DNA of 64,000 bases, taken from NCBI GenBank assembly GCA_900095095.1, contig FMBT01000356.1, forward strand, positions 186,001 to 250,000, read 5' to 3'. A model generated the notes under the pieces. The model made no database searches. It saw only the letters and a program-made list of their open reading frames with translations, and was not told the DNA's origin. This document shows, one piece after another, positions 58,532-64,000 of the stretch. Every line of letters begins with the position of its first letter. The stretch's first letter is position 1. The stretch comes from Fragilariopsis cylindrus CCMP1102. Taxonomy: Eukaryota; Bacillariophyta; Bacillariophyceae; Bacillariales; Bacillariaceae. Position numbers and translations under genes: made by a program.

Positions 58532-58776
58532 TGTTGAAATCTTAACACGCACGCCGGACAGACCACAAATACCGTTACTATTATCGCGCACCGATTCAAA
58601 CAGTCAAACAAGCCAGTCAAACACCAAATCCAATTCAAACGACAAATGCCTATCACCACTAACACAAGCAACACAGCGTCTCAAGGACAGCCTAACAGCC
58701 TAAGATAGAACCCATAAATCGTTTAGAACAACCTTAATAACTCAACTAATCTCTTATCTAAACTAGAATCTCAACA
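58532..58776 (+). repeat. Element D 5' LTR (245 bp)
   Basis: Homologous to the C LTR in reverse orientation but shorter: it has one copy each of the two short motifs that are doubled in C. Confidence 0.9.
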
Positions 58777-58839
58777 GTTCTAAACAATATTGTCGCAGGA
58801 CACGAAACTAGACCTACGAAACAGTCAAAGGCATTCACC

Positions 58840-60138
58840 ATGACGAAAGTTGAAATTGAATATGACTACTCAGGCATCGATCGAGTAGCTGGAATACCAA
58901 CAACGGGACAGTTAATTACATTCCAAAAACAGATGGCAAAAGTACAAACTAGTTACAAATGCAACATCACAGAAGCAAGAGATCATGGATGGTCATGGAT
59001 AATGTGCACTCAAGCACAATGGATACTAAAGAAAGGAATCACAGCACAAGTACCAGTGCCAGTCAACCCAGGTCCATACATCGGCGATACCAACATACTC
59101 AATGCAGCGCACAAGCAAGCCCTCAAACTCTATGAAGAATATGAGGAACACAAGCGCAACACCAACAAAGCAATCCAAGCATGCTTCGATGAAGATTTAT
59201 TTATTGAATTAGAAACGGATGGATTATTACTGGGAGTATCACCACATGAAGTATATCAACACATGTGGACGAATTTCATCCTACAGGTAGACAAGGATCG
59301 GGAAATCCTACATGCAAGAGAACTACTCAAAGCCGATTACGATCCAGATAGAATAGTCCAACACTATTACAAGGCAATCAATGAAGCAAGAGAACTACTA
59401 ACTGGTCTCCGCGAAACTGTAACAGACGCGGAGGTAATGCGAAATGCGTATGCAACCTTTGAAAAGAACATTGACTTGAAGGATGCATGTAGGGAATGGA
59501 ACCGCGGAACATTCACAACATGGGAAGACATGAGGAAGCACTTCAGCAAAGAAATCCAGATGAACAAAACAGACCCAGCCATCATGAAGAGAACGGAACT
59601 AGCAAATGCAGTCCTAGCACAAAACAGAGAAGATGAAAACGCCCAAAGACAAGCATCAGAAGTACTGGTACTGCAAACACAGAAGATTCAGGAACTAGAG
59701 GCAAGGATTGAACAACAGCAACTCGCAAACAGCGCAACCAACCAGGTCCCCGGACGGATCCCAGCTTCAATCAGCACAGGCAGCAGCAATGGCAGCGCCG
59801 GTGGTAGTAGTGCAACAAGTACTGTTACCAAAGAAGAAATGATGCAGATGTTTGCACAATTCACTCAAAACAACAACCAAAGTGAAGGCAATGCAGGTAC
59901 AGCAAAGAAGAAAAAGAACAAGTTTGGAACAGAGTACATCCGGAATGATCTAGGAAATGGTGAACGATCAAAACGCAGATACCCAGACTCAACTAACTAC
60001 TGCCCATCGTGTGGGTATGATATCAAACCAACACACACCCCAGGTACTTGCACCAACCGAAAGGCCTGCCACAATGAAGCAGCAACACTCGCTAACAAGA
60101 TGGGAGGTGTCACTACCAACTGCCACTTTGTCACTTGA
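58840..60138 (+). CDS. gag: Element D Gag
   Basis: This intact 432-residue Gag is very similar to element C Gag. Differences include MCTQAQ for MCTEAQ and VNPGPYIGD for VDPGPYTGD. The zinc knuckle C-x2-C-x7-H-x4-C is kept (YCPSCGYDIKPTHTPGTC). It starts at an ATG 63 bp inside the LTR. It ends TGA at 60136-60138, in frame with pol. Its nucleotide sequence is clearly diverged from C, unlike the 3' end of this element. Confidence 0.93.
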   Translation: MTKVEIEYDYSGIDRVAGIPTTGQLITFQKQMAKVQTSYKCNITEARDHGWSWIMCTQAQWILKKGITAQVPVPVNPGPYIGDTNILNAAHKQALKLYEEYEEHKRNTNKAIQACFDEDLFIELETDGLLLGVSPHEVYQHMWTNFILQVDKDREILHARELLKADYDPDRIVQHYYKAINEARELLTGLRETVTDAEVMRNAYATFEKNIDLKDACREWNRGTFTTWEDMRKHFSKEIQMNKTDPAIMKRTELANAVLAQNREDENAQRQASEVLVLQTQKIQELEARIEQQQLANSATNQVPGRIPASISTGSSNGSAGGSSATSTVTKEEMMQMFAQFTQNNNQSEGNAGTAKKKKNKFGTEYIRNDLGNGERSKRRYPDSTNYCPSCGYDIKPTHTPGTCTNRKACHNEAATLANKMGGVTTNCHFVT

Positions 60139-61995
60139 CGAGGTGGGGAGGTGAATAGTAAGATAAGTCAAAATAATAAAATAAATAATACTGATTTAAA
60201 TCATTACACATCATCTTCGCGTATCAACAAGCATATATCATATGCAGCAGCAGTAACTAATAATACTGATAGCACAACGCGTTTGTCAACCCTCACGAAC
60301 AAATTCAAAGCACTACTAATTGACCAACCTGCACCACAAGGGCATCCGGATTCAGCAGCAACTAGCATGTTTCTAGCGAACAAACACAAGCATCTAGGAA
60401 AACCACTACAGCACGAAGAAATCAACGTAGGAGTAGCCAACACGAATACAATGAATTCCGTAACAACCAGACAGCTACAACTAGCAGCAGAACTGCCAAT
60501 GGAAGCACAGAAAGCACATGGATTCAAAGAAATGGAACGATCACTAATATCAGTACCAGTACTATGTGATGCCGACTGCACAGTAGTCTTCAAAAAGAAA
60601 AATGTACAGGTAATCAAAGAAAACAAAATAATAATTGAAGGACCAAGAGATGCTGAAACAAACTTATGGTTGATGCCATTAGAGAGCAATACCACCAACA
60701 CGGTAAAGCCAATCAAACGACCATTTGTGATCCAACTAAAGCACACAGCCAACAGTGCCTACCAACAAAAATCAGCATCACATCTACAAGCCTGGCACCA
60801 TGCAACCCTCGGTGCACCAGTAGTAACAACGCTAATCAAAGCAATTGATAAAAATTGGTTAACATCATTCCCAGGATTAACATCACATGGCATCAGAAAA
60901 CACCTACCAAAATCAATCCAAACAACAATGGGCCATCTACACAAAGTAAGAAAGAACCTACAACCAACAGACAAAGTAACAACAGCAGAAATAATGGAAG
61001 ATGAAGAAGATGATCCAGACTACCTACCACCACGAGTAATCAAGAACCGAGAACACATTGTGCAGATAACAGCAATAAACTTTGCAGATTTGAAAGGAAT
61101 GACATCAAGTGACCAAACAGGCGCATTTCCACACACTCATCACGAGGAAACAGATACGTCATGCTAATGGAAGACAGTGATGCAGGACCAATACTTGCAG
61201 TGGCAATCAAATCGCGAGAAAAAGACCACCTATTAGCAGGTTCATTGAAATGCATGATACACTGAAGAAAGCAGGAATCAACCCAGTACTGCATCGTATA
61301 GACAACGAATTTTCGAAGGAACTCATTGAAGAGATAGAATCAGAGGATTGAAATACCAAATAGCACCAAGAGGCAACCATCGAACCATACCAGCAGAAAG
61401 GGCAATACAGACAGTCAAAAACCATTTTGTATCAACACTTATGGGATGCGACCCATCATTTCCAAAAGCCAATGGGACGGATACTACAAGTAGCAGTATT
61501 AACACTGAACATGTTACGACCATCGGAATCAACCCAGCCAAGTCAGCCTACAATGAATTATGGGGTAACTTTGACTTCAACAAAACTCCATTAGCACCTC
61601 CTGGATGCCTCATTGTAGCACATGAGAGACCACAGGATAGAAAAACATGGGCGGATCATGGAGTAAAAGGTTACTTTATTGGACCAGCCAAACATCATTA
61701 TCGTAATTATAGAGTATACATCCCGACAACAAGAGGAGAAAGAACAACGGATACAATTGAATTCTTCCCAGAACACGTACAAATGCCAAAGACATCATCA
61801 GAGGATAGACTAGCAAGTGCAACAGAAGATTTAATAGCAATACTACAGAAACCACATCCACCTACACCATTTTTGGACCAAGGAACCAAAACCAACGATG
61901 CCATTGACAAGCTACGCGAAATATTCACTCCACGACAACAGGATAGTGAAGCTACAAGGGTGCCGGCATGGGCAGCTACAAGGGTGGTGGGTGAT
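60139..61995 (+). pseudogene. pol: Element D pol, frameshifted and 3'-truncated
   Basis: The frame continues directly from the gag TGA (R-G-G-E-V-N-S) through the DSAATSMFL protease motif to SSDQTGAFPH. It then breaks at about 61137 (one T missing relative to C), 61240 (one G missing), 61338 (one C missing) and twice around 61480-61535. From about 61540 it is again readable (INPAKSAYNELWGNFDF...), covering the C-terminal part of integrase. It ends at 61995 in the codons for VVGD. RT and RNase H are absent. Positions 61592-61995 match C exactly. Confidence 0.88.
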
Positions 61996-62021
61996 TTAAT
62001 TGCAATAACGCAATTAAATCA
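61992..62021. repeat. Junction palindrome, 12-bp arms with 6-bp loop
   Basis: TGATTTAATTGC (61992-62003), AATAAC loop, GCAATTAAATCA (62010-62021). The D-to-B junction falls within the left arm. Confidence 0.95.
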
Positions 62022-62680
62022 TTGCCACTTTCGATGGGCAGCCATCTGACCGTGTCTTGTCGGCATGTAGCCAATACTTTGTCATCTAATTGACCCATGG
62101 TTGTTTCGAATAATCCCTTGGAGAATTCTTCGTATTTGTTCCATGCGGTGATATCGCTTGCAATATTCTTACCCCAGATGAGGATCAGTTGTTCCTTCAA
62201 CATCGGGTCGGTGACGGTGTATGTTATTACACCACCAGGAGCCGTAGTCATGGTTGAGTATAGTGACGGTTCCGGTGCGGCAGTTAGGAAGTCTGTCTGC
62301 TGCAATGTGGTGTTGGTGCTGATGCTGCTTGACAACTTGTAGTAACCTTTACTACTGCTGTGCAATTTGATCTGCCTCTTGAGGATACGACATTGGTCTG
62401 CCATATTTCCACCTGGAGTGATGACATGACCGTGCATAAGATGAGCTGCATCGGTAATACGACCCTTGAATTTATTACGGGGTTGGTTTCCACTGACGTT
62501 CTTCTTCTGCTTGTCTCTTGCCTTCTTCCTATCGCGAGCTGCTTTCTTCTTCTCCGCCTTACTGGCTCCGTTACCTCCACCGTTGTTGTTGCCGGTAGTG
62601 TTCGACGACTGGGACGGTGGGGCGCGTCCAGTACCCGTGGCACTTGAACTCGCTGGTCTTTGTTCTTGTTGTTCTGTCAT
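61997..62680 (-). pseudogene. gag: Second, truncated copy of element B gag (first ~228 codons)
   Basis: Identical by translation to the start of B Gag from MTEQQEQRP to NDLIALLQL, then runs out into element D sequence and stops at 61976. It has its own leader and LTR but no pol. Confidence 0.92.
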
Positions 62681-62956
62681 AATTACGGTGGATAGCGATC
62701 TAAGCTCTGATTATTATTAAACGATTGTGGTCTTGTCTAATGTAATGAATTGATATATTGGATATCAGTTAATATATATTAGGCAAACGACGGTTCGTTG
62801 TTAAAACCAATGTATCTACGATCTGGTGATCTAAAGGATCTTCAATCTTCGATAGAGGTGCTTTGGATGACGGCGTATCTTTAGTTGTTATGGTTGGTAT
62901 CGATTAGATTTGATATTCAATATTAATCGGTTCGATGCCCTGTACTTATTTATAAA

Positions 62957-63372
62957 TGTTGAATTACGATATCGCACTCGTGCTTATCTTGAGTCACTAC
63001 TTGCTTTGCTACGATATTATAAAGTCCTGAAGAATGGTCTGTTAATTGATTGATTATATATTTTGTATTGATTTGCTTTTACTCTTTGAAACTAGGTTTA
63101 TAAATAAGTATAAGCTCATCGTACACATTGAAGTAGATGTTGCTTTACAATTACCAATTCAGCAATTCAAATATCACTAACAACTTACTAGTTGTTGTTC
63201 CTTTTTATTGCGACGTCGACTTATTGCAGCTGCATTTCTCGTATTGCTAAAATAACGACATTTCTACTTATAACGGTATTATCCGTTTTCCAACGGTATT
63301 ATACGACTCAATCGATTAAGAATGACCCATTCGATTAGATCCTGGAAACCCAATATAGATTGATTTCCAACA
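62957..63372 (-). repeat. Extra copy of the element B 5' LTR
   Basis: 416 bp within the duplication, followed by ttgtc (63373-63377) and the same flank as at 58371. Confidence 0.95.
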
Positions 63373-63598
63373 TTGTCCACAACATCACCAATTCAAAATA
63401 CTGTACTGCAAACACTATTACTGCTACTACTACTACTAACAGTAAAATGATAGAATACATTTAACAAGTAACTAAGAAAAGATTATACAGCACCATTCAC
63501 AACCATAGATAGAAATCAAATTATTAATATTATAAATATACAAGCATACAGAGACACCATTTACATCCAAAGAATGTAATAACAGATCAGATGAAAAA

Positions 63599-64000
63599 GT
63601 TTATGATGGAATGACATTATCACAAACCAAAGCATTGTCAATCCCAGAAAATTCCTTGGTATGATAATGGATAGGTCCATCTTTACATAAGGCAGCAGCA
63701 ACAATTCCATCACAAGAAGGGATTGTTCTTGATGCAAATCTATCTTGCTGATGTTTATTTCCCCAATGGAATTGATGATCAATATTGTCCTTGTGGATCC
63801 CCCGCTTCTTCGCTTGATCAGTAGAAAATTCAGTAGGTGTTGGTTCTGCTGCCAATTCATCTAGAAGTAAATTTGTGGACTAACTTATAGATTTTTCCTG
63901 GCATCAACTCACTGTATCAGTCAAAATCATGTCATCTCTCCTAACCAATATCCTCAGTTGAAGTTGGCCTCTTTACTGTGTCCATTTTCCTGAAATTGAG
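63599..64000 (-). pseudogene. 3' part of an unrecognised gene, with several frame breaks
   Basis: On the minus strand a readable stretch of about 84 residues (DELAAEPTPTEFSTDQAKK, then HQFHWGNKHQQDRFASRTIP and CDGIVAAALCKDGPIHYH) ends at a TAA at 63601. Upstream, protein-like pieces continue in other frames (KIYKLVHKFTSR; VRRDDMILTD; MDTVKRPTSTEDIG) to the window edge, needing about three one-base shifts or short introns. I do not recognise the family. Given the error pattern elsewhere it may be an intact gene with consensus errors. Confidence 0.4.

Larger units (their letters stand above)
58532..61995 (+). mobile_element. Element D: truncated copia-type element related to C
   Basis: Starts with a 245-bp LTR at 58532-58776 (TGTTG...CAACA), followed by an intact gag and a damaged pol. 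It has no 3' LTR; it ends inside the pol region equivalent to C 47839 and joins the second copy of the B/flank segment. The expected left target sequence is attat (58527-58531). The empty site is preserved at 63529-63533. Confidence 0.9.
61997..63533. repeat. 1,537-bp direct duplication, copy 2
   Basis: Apparently identical to 56995-58531. It ends where the native flank continues (aaatatacaagc), so it carries the empty-site state with respect to element D. Confidence 0.95.

Overview
The window is eukaryotic nuclear DNA, most likely from a diatom or another stramenopile. This is inferred from several things: AT-rich intergenic DNA, short GT-AG introns (about 90-290 bp), very microsatellite-rich coding sequence (poly-Asn, poly-Gln, poly-Ser, poly-Thr), a zeta-carotene isomerase-like gene that implies a plastid, and Ty1/copia elements of the kind common in diatoms. 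No rRNA, tRNA or CRISPR was recognised. The species cannot be named from the sequence.

Region 1 (1-8.2 kb) holds host genes: the 5' part of a CaMK-type protein kinase (minus), a membrane-anchored 2OG-Fe(II) oxygenase-like protein (minus), a low-complexity splicing-factor-like protein (plus) and a Cys-rich type II membrane protein with one intron (minus). Tandem and dispersed repeats follow. Region 2 (8.197-16.072 kb) is a complete young copia-type element, A, on the minus strand, with 396-bp LTRs, a 5-bp target duplication, gag and pol.

Region 3 (16.1-44.06 kb) is gene-rich. In order it holds an acidic hypothetical protein, a palindrome-rich block, a DDE-transposase-derived gene with one intron, a multipass membrane protein, a Z-ISO/NnrU-like protein, a decayed reverse-transcriptase fragment, a four-exon secreted FAD-linked oxidase, an alpha/beta hydrolase, PUS10 pseudouridine synthase, an SDR-like protein lacking its YxxxK motif, a 221-bp TA-flanked MITE, several orphan genes, and a sulfotransferase-like gene with one intron.

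Region 4 (44.06-63.53 kb) is a nest of retrotransposons. Element B (minus; relative of A; identical 416-bp LTRs; TSD ttgtc) is split inside pol by element C (minus; a different copia lineage; identical 287-bp LTRs; TSD aactt). Immediately beyond B lies element D (plus; relative of C), which has its 5' LTR and gag but a broken pol. D ends in a 404-bp patch identical to C, then jumps at a 12-bp-arm palindrome into a second, apparently identical 1.54-kb copy of B's gag start, B's 5' LTR and the flanking DNA. The last ~470 bp hold part of an unrecognised, frame-broken gene.

The retroelements are the most informative part. C and D carry gag and pol in one frame separated by a single UGA, with the peptide after the stop conserved. 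A and B put pol in the -1 frame and share an unusual hydrophobic pol N-terminus. Several host genes show single missing bases, mostly in homopolymers. This is best explained by consensus errors in a long-read assembly, so broken host genes should not be taken as pseudogenes without read support.
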